NCBI GenBank assembly: GCA_011800805.1
Contig: MPNW01000212.1
Coordinates: 1-64,000 of the forward strand
DNA length: 64,000 nucleotides
Direction of reading: 5' to 3'
Source: Hirudo medicinalis
Taxonomy: Eukaryota; Annelida; Clitellata; Hirudinida; Hirudinidae
A program made the translations under genes and the position numbers. This document shows positions 40,884 through 53,198 of this stretch, in pieces. Under the pieces are notes generated by a model. It was given only the letters and a program-made list of their open reading frames with translations. It was not told where the DNA came from and ran no database searches. How positions within the stretch are numbered: position 1 is the stretch's first letter; each line of letters starts with the position of its first letter.

Positions 40884-42147
40884 AGTCATTGCTTCACCAA
40901 TGTCTAAACGAGGATCCCCGGTCTGCCTCGAAACTGGCAACTGAGGATATTGAGTGGCGATGCGAAGATGCGCCGACGAACGGCTTAGCGTTCTTTACTG
41001 TTTCATCCACGTCGCTCACTCACGAGCGTCCATTTTTGAACCGATTCGGTACAAATTAGGCAACCGTGCTACCGCGACTTTGTTTCTACCGTGTTTTCTT
41101 TTTTAAATATTTACGTTTATTATTTGTTCTCGAACTTTATTTTTGAGTTAGACACCTGATTTGGCAGGGAGGCAGCCTCGATAAGTTTTAAGATTTATAC
41201 TTTTTGTTGCCCCTCATCACGTCCGACTCCAAGTTGGCTACTCGTGGTCCGCACAAGACCTTGGCAAGAGATTATTATCATCGGACAACTTTCAGGAAAG
41301 GCATGGATCGTTGCTACCGTAGTTCGGAAGCGTCGAGCCTATCGTCATCGCCGACATCATCCTAGACCAACCATTACCCAAAATTGTGCAAGTTCCGTTG
41401 TTTTTGTGAGTTCTGTAAACTTGATCTTCCGGCATTCAACAGACGATGCTCCCGAAGAAATCCTTTCGCCATGATTTCTTCCTAAAGCTATTTTCTGGAA
41501 TCTCTCGCCCATTCTTATGTTATTTTAAATCTCGCACTCTAATGCTGGCAAAGCCTTTGTTACTTTCTCGACTTGTTTTGTGGTGATAGTGGCAGACGAT
41601 AGTGATTGCAAGAGTTTTCGATGTCCTAGCATGTGTTTGTGACCGCTGTTTGATCGTTGTCGTCACCATCCTTGTTGTTGGCATCACCCGCCATCATCAC
41701 CGCCATCACTCATTGTTGTATTATATTTACACGATCCTCTTGTTCTGTAAACAGCTCGAAATTTATTTGAAGTAGTTGGTGCATAAGATTTTTTATTTAT
41801 AGCTGGATGTCCGTATTTTGGTACGTAGATTTTGACCGCCATTCGCAATTCAGTGGCCATTTTGATGTCGAATAGTCATGTAACAAATGTGAGAATTGTA
41901 GCTCTTAGTATTCAAATTGATGTGATGTCATCACAGCCCGACTGCTACTTGTAAGTTCTTGAATCTAATGGAAGCCCTTAAAGATAACCAATGATATTAA
42001 TAGCTATGCCTTTAACTCAGGAGGTCAGGAAACCATGTTCTATTTGTACATCAGGAGCAGGAGCACTTATGAACGCTGCTAGAGATCTGAGATCTGGTGT
42101 CGATGTAAACGGGTGGCAGATTCTTGATTTAATTTCCTCGGTCAAAT

Positions 42148-42153
42148 AATAAA
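42148..42153 (+). promoter_or_regulatory. Candidate polyadenylation signal of BRPF
   Basis: AATAAA about 1.26 kb after the BRPF stop. The interval 40884-42147 has no recognisable exon and would be the 3' untranslated region. Confidence 0.4.
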
Positions 42154-42425
42154 ATTTCTGTTTAGTCATCGGGCATGAAACATCTTGTCGATAGCTAAGA
42201 TTTCTCTAAGATTGTAGGCAGCTTGGAGTTGCTCAGTAGACATTGAATAGATTTAGTGAAAACAGCCCACAATGCACAGCTTGTGACTTTTTTGGCAGGT
42301 TCGTGAGAGCGCGAGACGTGCATCAGAACAGGCAGACGACATCGTGAATGCATCGAACGTCGAAGATGAACCGACAAAAGATCAAATAATTAACAAATTG
42401 AAAGGTAAACAAATATTGAGCAAGC

Positions 42426-45094
42426 ATGACTTTCAGTTTGTGGATTTCGCTGTTGGTTTTGTCAAGACTGCACTCTACCGCGGCTTTGAGCAACGGGGTC
42501 GGTCTGAGGCCGATTCTTGGCTGGACCACAGGATCAAGATATTTGTGCCTTACTGACTGCCAAAATTACCCAGAAGACTGCATCAGGTTTGAAACTTTCC
42601 AATTCCATTGCAGCAACATACAATATCTAAGCGTAGCCCGCTCGCTTTCTTAACTTCTTCTGACATCTGACAAAAATTTGTAAAATGCAAAATGTCGAAA
42701 AAGTGAATAAATTATTTCTCAAGCGAACATCTGATTAAAGTTATGGCCGACTTTCTGTCTCTTTCGAGTTTTCAAACGTCCGGTTATGAGTACATCGTCA
42801 TTGGAGACTGCTGGATGGACCATCAGAGGGACGAGAAGGGGAGGTTGAGAGCAGACAGGTTGAGGTTCCCCAGTGGTATGCCTGATCTCGTTTCTTACGT
42901 AAGAACTTGCGGATGATAGCTTTTAAATGCATTATTATCGGAGGCTGCTTCTCTCAGCGAGTTGTCATTGGTTCAACAAATCGTTAAAACTTTGCGCAAT
43001 TTATGGTATTATTTAATTGATAAATTGAAATTGAAAATTAATGTCAATTAATGTTAATTAAGGTTTTTTGATCAGAAAATGTGTTCTTTGATGAAGCATC
43101 ATTTAGAGTTGAAATGCGGGTCAGCTAATCAGAGCAACATAGTTACTGAACCTCGTCATTCATTAAAAAAAAAAAATTAATAAAAAGTAATAAAAAACTA
43201 AAACCCTTTAGATTCACAAGAATAAACTCAAGATCGGTCTTCAGCTTGATCTTGGTTCCAAGACCTGTGGAGGCTTTCCAGGAAGCATGGACAAGTACCA
43301 TCTGGATGCCCAGACCATGGCAGACTGGGAGGTGGACATGGTAACTGTCAGCGGATGTGGATTTGATCAAACTTGGTATCTTAACGATGGCTAGTGTAAC
43401 ATACTGATTACATGTTCAGCCTGGATTGAAATTAATTAATTTTAAGACTGTCGACGATGTTGGAAATCTTATTAGTAGTTTATTTAATTTAGTGAGTACA
43501 TTTAATTGTAATTACATTACCTGATTTTGTGACAAATATCGTTTTAAAAAAATCGATGACCACACGCATTCTTATTACAAAGTTTCTCAGTGTTTTCATC
43601 AATGCAATACTTGCATCTTAAAATGTAACGAGAGTTGAATGGGTCCAAGACTTAGTGAGACACTAATTATGTGTAAAAAATGAAATTGAATGTACAAATG
43701 TAAGGACGTCTGCTCTTTTTTTTTAGCCTACACCAGTTTCAGCAGAGACCTGATGAGTGCCAAAAGGCCCACCTTGTACGCCTGCGATTGGCCCGCCAAA
43801 GCCCTCAGTAAGGGCATGGGTCATGTAAGCTCGTTTGAACTTTTTTTAATCCCTGTGACCTTATGACCTCTTGATCAGGATCGCTAATCGCTTGTACTTG
43901 AATTCGATGGCATATTCAGTAAGGATTAACAAAGCTGACATATTCGACTTAACCAAATAAATAATTCATTTTTAGGATGTTTTTATATTGTTCCAATTAC
44001 ATTATAAGTTAATAACACGATCACATACATGGCTATCATCTCGCATAATTAAAGCTGTTTTATTTCATAATACGTGATATATTCGAACCTAAAATATTCC
44101 TAGCCCAGTTATGCTGCTGTATCGCTGGCTTGTAATACCTTTAAAGTCGAAGATCCAGTCACCTCTGCCGATTCCTTGTTCAAAGTGCTGAACTCGGTCA
44201 GGGACACCTCGTACTTGTACAGGAACACGCTGGGCAGCGGAACTCTCCTTGATTTGGACGAGGTTCTTGCCCTTTGTCTTGTCACTAGACTTTGAAATGT
44301 TTTTGAGAAGGTTTTAATGAAGATTTCGGGCGTTGTTGGTGTGTTGCCATTGGAGGCAGACGAGTGTGCTATTTTGAGGAGCGATTTGATTGTTGGGATT
44401 GTATATGTCATTGGTTGTTGTTTCTTATTATTGTTCTGTTTTTTTTTCTTATTTAGATTAATGTATATATTTCGATAAATCTAGACTTTGACATCTGACA
44501 AAACCCGATAGTGATAAAGTGATAGGACATGACACAAACGATACCGTCCTAATCATCTAGTTATGAAATGGACGTTAATTAAACACACACACACACACAC
44601 ACAAACGATGGATGATCATGCTGAACTGTTATCTAAGTTTTAATGTTCGCAATATTTCAAGACGACTCGCATCGAATTTCTGTTTGTGCAAATTTCCTAA
44701 GAACAATTCCCAAATTAAGATTTCTGCTGGAATGATAAAAACTAATGCAACGAGTACATTTAGCAAATACATTTAATGATGACATTTAAATTTCAATTGA
44801 AAGAATTTTATCAACTAAAAGGTATCCGTTGGAGGATACATTCTCAGCGACGATCAAGAGAAGTTTCAGATGGCATTTTGGGCGATGATGTCCTCCCCAA
44901 TCTTGGTTTCCAGCGATCTGACGGGCATGCCTGCCAGGTCCAAACGACTGCTGCTCAACAAGGAGGTCCTCGGGATCAGCCAGGATCCCCTGGGCTTAAC
45001 TGCCTCTTACAAATTATCGGTTATTGGAAGTTTTTGAAGCTGATAGAATTTCACTAAGAAAAATTACTGACCAATTAGAATTTAACATTCATCG

Positions 45095-45147
<53 letters not shown>

Positions 45148-45611
45148 GTAATAATAATGGTAATAAATTTAATTGTTTTAATTATTATAAATTGTAATAC
45201 TACACTCGTTAATAATAACGATATTAAGTATAATTATTAGAAGCACTTTTTTTTTTAAATCCTAGAGAGCCTAAAAGAACAAAAGGACGAACTTGAAATT
45301 ATTTATTACATTATCATCGTCGTCATCATCATCACTAAATATTTTTCCAACAGAAAGATCCAGTCTCCATCTGGATGAAACCGATCCTTCCTAGCGGAAG
45401 TTATGCCATAGCTTTCTTTTCCACCAGCGTGTTAGGACTACCGGCACAGGTATCCGTTCAGCTGAGTGGCATCGGCGTGTCCGGCTCGGCACGGTACAAC
45501 GCCACTGAGATCTTCATGGACCATCATTACGGTGTGTACAAACCGTGGCACTACTTCAACTGTGAAGTGGAGTCAATGAGCGTGTTGTTGTTCAAGTTTG
45601 TGCCGATTTGA
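42426..45611 (+). CDS. Secreted GH27 alpha-galactosidase/NAGA-like protein, probably catalytically inactive
   Basis: Seven exons: 42426-42586, 42724-42898, 43212-43389, 43727-43824, 44104-44262, 44822-45019, 45354-45611; phases agree, 408 residues (human NAGA 411). A signal peptide (MTFSLWISLLVLSRLHSTAA) precedes LSNGVGLRPILGW, matching LDNGVGRTPPMGW. TDCQNYPEDCI, YIVIGDCWMDH, GLQLDLGSKTCGGFPGS, ADWEVDM, AKRPTLYACDWPA and SQDPLGL follow family order. Exon 3 ends at a non-canonical GC donor, the only junction that keeps family alignment (human GYP aligned to AYT). Catalytic positions are altered: the nucleophile motif KLDGC reads TVSGC (Ser159 for Asp), the IDDCW pair reads IGDCW, the Arg-x3-Asp acid/base region RNYDD reads KVEDP, and the GHWNDPDM motif is lost. 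Family membership is clear; lack of glycosidase activity is inferred. Confidence 0.88.
44581..44603. repeat. (AC)n dinucleotide repeat
   Basis: A short uninterrupted CA/AC run in intron 5 of the GH27-like gene. Confidence 0.9.
45098..45146. repeat. (TAA)n microsatellite
   Basis: About 16 TAA triplets in the last intron of the GH27-like gene. Confidence 0.9.
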
Positions 45612-45790
45612 ATCCAGTCGTTCGTTTCGTTTGAGTTGTTGTAAGCAGTCGATTTTTCGGATTTTTCAAATGTCGGTTATTTGGGGTTGCCTTGATCGTC
45701 GAAACAGACGTTGTGATGTTATAGGAGAAAAATACATTGAAATATTGATAACAAGAATAATAATAATTATAATTTTTGAATAATATCAAA

Positions 45791-45950
45791 CAGGGCTGTC
45801 GAGAGGGGGACAAGTGCCCAGGGGCACGGAAATTTTTTGGGGCCCGCCCGAATTTTAAAACCTTTCTATTTGCTTTTCCATTACCAAATTGACTCAACAT
45901 AGGGGGCCGTGGCCACTGTATCTAGGGGCCCGAACGTTATATTAAAAGTG
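45791..45950. mobile_element. Possible non-autonomous hAT-like fragment
   Basis: The segment begins CAGGGCTGTCGAGAGGGGGA and carries GGGGCACGG, TTTTTTGGGGCCCGCC and TAGGGGCCCGAACG blocks, which stand out as GC-rich islands in AT-rich DNA. Such text recurs in dispersed hAT-like repeats of invertebrates. No coding remnant, opposite terminal repeat or target duplication was found. Confidence 0.35.
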
Positions 45951-46111
45951 CCTATGTAATATTACTACTGGCGGTAATCCAAAGTGGTTTATTTCAAGTT
46001 TTTAATCAATCGTTAAGTGGATAAAAAGTCTTGAAAGCTGAGAAGATCAATTAAAAAACTCAAGACATCACGTCAAAACAAAATTATATCAGTAAATAAC
46101 TCTCAAGGAAT

Positions 46112-47014
46112 TCAAAAGTACGATTCCAGTTTTCCAGTCCTCCTGACGTCAACGCTCCAGCAGTGGAAACCCCCGCCAAAGTTGTAAGCTTCAATCATGT
46201 CCACCTCGATTGGTTTCATTCCAAGAGAGATGAGGAGATTGACGAGAGGACCCTCTCCTTTCTGAACTATCACCCTTTCCTCGTCCAGACTGAGCAGGTT
46301 CATGTGGATCCACTTAGAGAGGAACATGATATCTGAGTAAATGAATAACTATTAATTTTATTTATCATTATTATTTATTCGACAGTTATTTTGACCTATT
46401 AATGTCCTTTCGCTTTAATTTAAATCAAATATTGCGCCATTAAGACTAATAGTTTTTATTATTTTGACCATAATAAAAACAGCAAATAAGTTAACACTAC
46501 TTTCAACCAATCAAGAAACTGGGTAAGCACCACATCTCCAAGCCCCACAGGAAGCCCGCATCATGACCCTAACTAACTAAAGAAGACCTTTGACCTAAGA
46601 GTCCAATAAGTCTCACCTTTGCAAACCACGGCTTCTGGCACGGGAGCCACTTTCCATCCTTTCTTGGTGAAGTACTCCCATCCATGTGGTCGGTCGTCTA
46701 TTTTTAGGAAGGGCCTGCTAGAGTTGACCAAAAGTAACCCGGGTTCTAGATTGGGATTTACAAAAGCTTTTAAAAATTATTTATATTGAAAAATACAAAC
46801 AATTTATTCATCGAACTTGAATAATTTATAATAAATATCTATAATTTATGTTCCGATTATGTTCGCTACGACTCACTAAGAGGTACCAGGGTGGTGTCAG
46901 CATGGGTGTTGTAGATGCCGTCGTAAATGAGAGAGTGGACCTTGATCTTGTGTCTGCTGACGTGTCTCCTTAGCCATTCCACGCCGCTTCTGTTTGTGCA
47001 CTGGATTTCAATTT

Positions 47015-47046
<32 letters not shown>

Positions 47047-49396
47047 CAATAATAATAATAATAAACAATAATAATAATAATAAACAATAATACCAATATA
47101 CTTTAACATTAAAAACAATTGGTCAACACTAAAATCGTTAGTACTCAAATGCAGTATGAATACAAAGGACAAAAAACATTATTTAAAAAAAAAAAAAAAG
47201 AAAATCATAAATAAACCAAAATACAGTGACATCGTCAGCCTACATTGCCCAGCGTCACGAAGATGTCACTGCCGCACCTGACAGCATCAGCAGCATCGAA
47301 GGCAATTTCTGATTCCGTGAGGATGTATTGGCCATCGTTGGCCATTTTCTTCCTTTTGTCCTCGTCCTCGTAAGGGAAGTCCTGCCATAACCAAATAATA
47401 CCTTAATTACTGCTAGTGGTTACACAATTAATTGCAGTTAATAATTGGTCTAATCATTTATTAATAGCTGGTAATAACCTGTTACCGCGTNNNNNNNNNN
47501 NNNNNNNNNNNNNNNNNNNNNNNNNNNNNNNNNNNNNNNNNNNNNNNNNNNNNNNNNNNNNNNNNNNNNNNNNNNNNNNNNNNNNNNNNNNNNNNNNNNN
47601 NNNNNNNNNNNNNNNNNNNNNNNNNNNNNNNNNNNNNNNNNNNNNNNNNNNNNNNNNNNNNNNNNNNNNNNNNNNNNNNNNNNNNNNNNNNNNNNNNNNN
47701 NNNNNNNNNNNNNNNNNNNNNNNNNNNNNNNNNNNNNNNNNNNNNNNNNNNNNNNNNNNNNNNNNNNNNNNNNNNNNNNNNNNNNNNNNNNNNNNNNNNN
47801 NNNNNNNNNNNNNNNNNNNNNNNNNNNNNNNTTGTGCATTCTATTGTGATGATACTTCATTGTTATGGTGATAACAATGTCCAAGTGTATGAAGAAAATT
47901 AATTATTAAGATTATGTTAATCATCAACGACCTTGACAAACATCTCATCCCTGATGGTGGGCTTAGGGGCAGAAGTCCACTTGGCTCCCTGGTGGAAATA
48001 TTCGGTCAGAAGTTTCTTGTAGGCGAACATTTCAAAGTATCTGGAGCGCCAAGCCATGGCTGATTCGATGAACTCATCCCCGATCACCATCAGTCCATCT
48101 CTAGGACATGTAGTTCTACTGCCTTGATAAATATTAATAATATTAACAATAAGAATAGGTTTTTATAATAATAATGATAATAATAATAATTATTATTATT
48201 GTTTTATAACAATATATTACAATTAGTTATTAATTAATTAATTCGTGACTTGAGAGTCAATTCATCTTAGAGAACATTTCAGAGTGTTTTTTTAAAGACC
48301 AAGCACGAGAATAATGATAACAACAAAGACGACGACGACGATGACGATGCTGCTGCTGCTGCTGATGATGATGATGATGTCGACGACGGCGGTGATGATG
48401 ATGATGATGATGATAACAATAATTTTTCTTATTACTCTATGGCATCACTTTATCTATCATATAAATGCATTATAATTTGAATTCACTAGTTTACTCATTT
48501 TTTTTACTAAAAATTATTTCTTCAATCGTTACATTACTAAGATCATAATCACCATCACTCATGTATTAAATTGTGAACATTGATGAGGTAACATAGAATT
48601 CACTAATTAATTTCCTTTCAAAAAAACCGCGTGTTTTCTTCAACCTCCTTCACTAAAGAACGGGAGCGTAAAGGTGCCCAGTTCGTCCCATCTCATCATC
48701 TCCGGTCGCTTGACGGTCACCCCTTCCAACTGGAGAACCCTGCAAAACTCCTCCACCTGTCTTCCAGCTCTATCCACTTCCTCACCTTTCATCGGTTTTC
48801 CAGCATTTTCTTCCACCCAAGGCCAAGCCTTTGGAACGATTTTGCTCTGCAATAGCATTTTTTTAAATTCTTTTATGGCTCATGAATTGTTTATGATTGT
48901 TTGAATAACTTTTCAAGGTTATCGTTGATAAGGTTGTAACGTAGCGGGTGTTTTGATGCTTTATTTGAAAAAAGAATTCTTGTTAAGAATTCCGATGTAA
49001 GGAGGATTGATTTGTATTTATTTTAAGCTACCACATAATATTATGGCTTTAATAATTTTCATCATTGTAATAATTGCCAACAATATGCAATAGTGTCGTA
49101 ACTATAAAAATATTAAGTGACCTTTGAATTTTCAATTGGCGTGGTAGTCCGTAGATGGCACTGAAAAATGTTAATATTTCTTAAAATAAACACACCTTTA
49201 TGCAAGGTTCCAGGCGGGGTATTCTCCCTCCATCTATCCTTCCAATTATGACTTCCTCCAGATGATTCCACTCGTTCCAGGACCAGACTGGCTTTTTCAG
49301 GCCTTCATTCTGCCTGACCGAGGTCGAACATATTCTCTTGAAAAACTTTGTCGCAAAAACACGAGGTATTCCGTAAGAACCAAAAACGCTCCTCAT
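46112..49396 (-). CDS. Glycine amidinotransferase family enzyme, copy A (mitochondrial)
   Basis: Transfers the amidino group of arginine to an amine acceptor (glycine in AGAT, the first step of creatine synthesis). Seven exons in transcript order: 49396-49196, 48846-48645, 48122-47932, 47381-47244, 47000-46877, 46745-46617, 46332-46112; phases agree, 401 residues (human 423). The first 28 residues (MRSVFGSYG..RVFATKFFKRI) form a basic, acid-free mitochondrial presequence. Motifs: WSWNEWNHLEEVIIG, EFCRVLQLEGVTVKRP, CPRDGLMVIG, MAWRSRYFE, GAKWTSAPKPT, FDAAD (catalytic Asp), YNTHADTT (catalytic His), GGGFHCW (catalytic Cys). Next to the His, human AGAT has N-P-M-H; here it is Y-N-T-H, so the acceptor may not be glycine. 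A 341-base N gap lies in the intron 47382-47931 and does not interrupt coding. Paralogue of copy B, same strand. Confidence 0.93.
47018..47093. repeat. (AAT)n microsatellite
   Basis: AATAATAAT runs interrupted by AAACAAT, just before exon 5 of amidinotransferase copy A. Confidence 0.9.
47491..47831. other. Assembly gap (341 N)
   Basis: Run of unknown bases inside the third intron of amidinotransferase copy A. Exon phases on both sides match, so no coding exon need be missing. Confidence 0.99.
48320..48417. repeat. Compound GAC/GAT/GCT triplet repeat
   Basis: Successive GAC, GCT and GAT triplet runs in the intron between exons 2 and 3 of copy A. Confidence 0.9.
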
Positions 49397-50131
49397 ATTT
49401 TTAGCGCTGAGAATTTAAAATTTCAGGCAGGCTTCTAAATATCTTCTTGTCCACAACTTTGAATGAAATCTCTTGACGTTAATACTTTATAACAAGTATA
49501 TTCGCCTTTTTTGTCTGCTCTCAAGGAGGCAAAGGTCAGAGCACTAGGCGCTTACTTTCAGCTCCATCAAACAGAATTTAGAGCATTTATAGTCAATGAC
49601 ACACTTATCTTTTCTCAGGTTTTCCCGAACAAAATTTGTTTGTCAAAAATCAAATTTAATAATTACTTAATTCCCTTTTTTTGTAAGCCGCATTTAATAA
49701 ATAGATAAACAATAAATGCTACATTTAATAGTGCAAATTGAATTCATGTGAGCGCAGTTTTTTTTTTCACATTGGTCTCTTGAAACAGCCAGGACTTCAT
49801 TTTCGTATGATGTCTTTTGAATGTCCATAAACTCGGAATCATAGGTTATTGTTTGTTCTAAATCGAACAACTCTTAAAAGATATTTTGAAATTACGTTTC
49901 TTCATCTTCATCCCTTCCGAGAGTCTGCATAAGGAACCAGGCAGAGCTACTCCCTCTCTTTCTCTTCGACTTCTGACTTGTGACGCTTTCTCTTCCCTTT
50001 TTTTCTTTCTTTGTCTCGCTTGACTCTTAGTCTTACATGTACTCTTGCTCTTACTACTTGACTACCTTTCGAGTGTTATTCGTTCTATGGTGATGTTGAA
50101 GGCTGGGGAAGTATTGCTGGTTTGAGTCAGT
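49397..50131. other. Spacer between the two amidinotransferase genes, left part
   Basis: Holds the promoter of copy A and unique AT-rich sequence, with a pyrimidine-rich CTCTTTCTCTTCG tract around 49950-50060. No exon recognised. Confidence 0.5.
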
Positions 50132-50405
50132 CTATCGAGACGGTGTCTCTGCGTTCATTATAAAGTACTTATGATGGCGCTCTTGTACTTCACAAGGGCC
50201 TCCGTATGATGGATGAAGTGGTGGTTTGCTGGCGTAGACTCGGATGAAAACTTGAGGTGCGGTTGCTAGGTCTTTCTGATGATTATTCTGATGATTCTGA
50301 TGATGACTACCCAATAGCTCACTCACTTGACGGAAAAGGTGGGAAGAGAATTGGCTTCCTCTGTCGGTGGTGATGGTCTCTGGTACTCCGTAGTTGGCTA
50401 CCCAT
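50132..50405 (-). pseudogene. Truncated Ty3/gypsy-type integrase fragment
   Basis: On the minus strand an open stretch reads YGVPETITTDRGSQF, the integrase core signature around the second catalytic Asp, then FRQVSELLGS. It then jumps to a Pro-rich tail (ASKPPLHPSYGGPCEVQERHHKYF) typical of the end of a retrotransposon polyprotein. The roughly 100 or more residues that normally separate these parts, including the catalytic Glu, are missing, and a TGA precedes the fragment. No LTR was seen nearby. It is an internally deleted, dead copy. Confidence 0.75.
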
Positions 50406-50764
50406 CAAGACTCCGAATATTGTAAAATAAATTCAATTAATTAATTTTTAAATTTATATTGTTCCGCTACAGCCTTTCAGCAATTAGGTAATTTGGTTAT
50501 AAATGCCGCTATAACAACTTTGATTAATATTTATAAATTACCCGAATATGATCGACCTGGGTTTTACCATATTACACCGGTATTAAGGTGCCAAATTCAA
50601 TCTGTTAACACAAAGTCACAATTCAAGAGAAGATTTTTTAAACATATTTCCAAAAACTGTCTCAAAATGTTAATTTGAGGTATGAGGATGACAATATAAA
50701 TACTAATGAAGGTCAATAAAGTATTAGTTTGTCGAATGCAAAACATTCAGGCTGCCAACGGGCT

Positions 50765-53161
50765 TCAAAAGTATGATTCCAGTTTTCCAATCCTTTTGAC
50801 GTCAACTGTCCAGCAATGGAAAGCTCCCCCAAGGCCGAAAGCATCAATCATGTTCACTTCGATGGGTTTCATTCCAAGTGAGATCAGGAGCTTTTTGAGT
50901 GGCTCTTCTCCTTTTTGCAAGATGATTCTCTCATCATCCAAGCTCAGCATGTTCATGTGAATCCATTTGGAAACGAAGAGATCGTCTAGTTTAAAAACGA
51001 TGCAAGAAATAATAAACTATAAATGGGAATTTATAATATCTATAAAAAGCTATTATAATCTAATCTAATCTAATCTAAGAATCTATAAAAGGGAATGTTT
51101 TAAATTAAAACAAACTACCAATAAATAATAAATACAATAAATTTGTGGACCCGACCTTTACAAACGACAGGATGTGGAACTGGCACAACTTTCCATCCTC
51201 TTTTGCTGAAGAACTCCCAACCGCAAGGTTCGTCGTTGACCTTCAGGAAAGGTTCTTCTGGATTTACTAACACAACTCCAGGTCCTTGTAAAAAAATCAT
51301 ACATTTAAGATGCACATGAGAAACAAAGTTAATGTAAAATTCGTCGTCTTCCTCCTTATAAAACCAGCGTGTTTACGCTGCGTAAAACAACAAATCGTCT
51401 GCGAATTGAGTGAATAAAAATAATTTTAGAAATAACACTCCCAGTTAAAATTATTTACAAGTGAATTCTCGCTACTAGATTTTAAATATATAATAAATTA
51501 ATATTTTAATGCAAAATAGACACTTAAATGTTTTCAACGCACTGAGAGGTAGGAATGTGGCATCAGAGTGGCAATTGTAGAGTCCTTCAAAGATAATACT
51601 GTGGACATTTATGTCGTGTTGCTGGACGTGTCTTCTCAACCATTCAACACCGCTTCTGTTGGTGTTCTGGTAAAAAAAAAATAAGGCCGGTTTAAATTTC
51701 GTTTGAAAAAGCGACATTACTTCCCTTAACTTGAGGCTCTCAAACTTTACTGTTGTGATAGAACCGCATAAATTATTGTTTGTTAGTGTAAACGTACGTT
51801 AAATTTATAAAAGATTGAAAGTGAATCTTTAATTGTTCTTAACATTTTCTTGTGACTAAAGTCGTTCGGAACTTAAATTTGAAATTTATTTAGGAAACTT
51901 ACGTTTACAACCACAATATAAAATGGACAATATTGTATATATTAAAAAAAAAAGTTGAATTAGATTAAAATTGTGCTAACATGACTAAGGGTAATGAAAA
52001 TATCTTTTCCGAATCTGAGGGCATCGGCAGCATCGAATGCAATCTCACTTTCGTTGAGAACGTACTGGCCATCAAGAGTCATTTTAGTCCTTTTCTCGAA
52101 GTCATTGAAAGGATAATCCTACAAAAAATTATTACATATTAAAAAGATATGTCAATTTTCAAAAGATTGCTCTTTTTTTTTACATAGTAAATTGATTAGT
52201 AGTGAAAAAAATAGGCAACGATGTTATAATTATTTCTTGTCAACTGTCAACATTTGTTTCTTTAAGTCATGACTTTAACATTTTAGACGATTTAGTGCCA
52301 GTCCTCTCAATTCGGAAACTGTTTTGTTTAACTTAAAATATATTTACCTTTTCTGGTTATAAATGCCCCAAACGAAAATAGTTTGTGCATTAATTTAGAA
52401 ACATTTATATTTTACCAACCTTGACAAACATCTCATCCCTGATGGTGGGCTTAGGGGCCGAAGTCCACTTGGCTCCCTGGTGGAAATATTCAGTCAGAAG
52501 TTTCTTGTAAGCGAACATTTCAAAGTATCTGGAGCGCCAAGCCATGGCTGATTCGATGAACTCATCCCCGATCACCATCAGTCCATCCCTCGGACATATA
52601 CTTGCTTGACCTTACAACAAATTCGAACAAGATATCATTTATATTTCAGCATGTCATTTTTCTAATTGTGATCGTAGCTTTTGTAATTCCTAAATTTTAA
52701 AAATTTTCTTGAGATCATTCTTTAACCTCCTTCACTAAAGAACGGGAGCTTAAAGGTGCCCAGTTCATCCCATCTGATCACCTCCGGTCGCTTGACGGTC
52801 ACCCCTTCCAGCTGGAGAACCCTGCAAAACTCCTCCACCTGCTGTGCCACTCTATTGAGCTTTTCCGAGTCGTGGCTCTTTCCAGCGTTGTCTTCGATCC
52901 ATCTCCAGACGTCAGGAGGCAATTTACTCTGGGGGAAGAGAGACTTCATCGTTGATTTTCATTGAAATTTGCAGACGTTGTGTGCTCGCCACAATGGATT
53001 CCACTCGAGTGAGGAACTTTTTAAATATTCTCCATTTAACTTTTTATGATGAATAATAAAACTCAATCATGTCAGCACCAGCGATATTTTTGAACATCAC
53101 GATGCTAAGCGCAATCACAATAAAACGGCAAAAATAAAAAATAGAAAATTACTCGCTGTCC

Positions 53162-53198
<37 letters not shown>

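Noticed and set aside
40376..41059. 227-codon frame overlapping the end of BRPF
   Set aside because: Shadow of the BRPF last exon in another frame; composition is Arg/Gln/Glu-rich as expected for a shifted PWWP-tail region.
41244..41474. 76-codon frame downstream of BRPF
   Set aside because: Lies in the probable BRPF 3' untranslated region, with no protein features or splice sites.
47416..47884. Long frames across 47.4-47.9 kb
   Set aside because: They are almost entirely the run of N.
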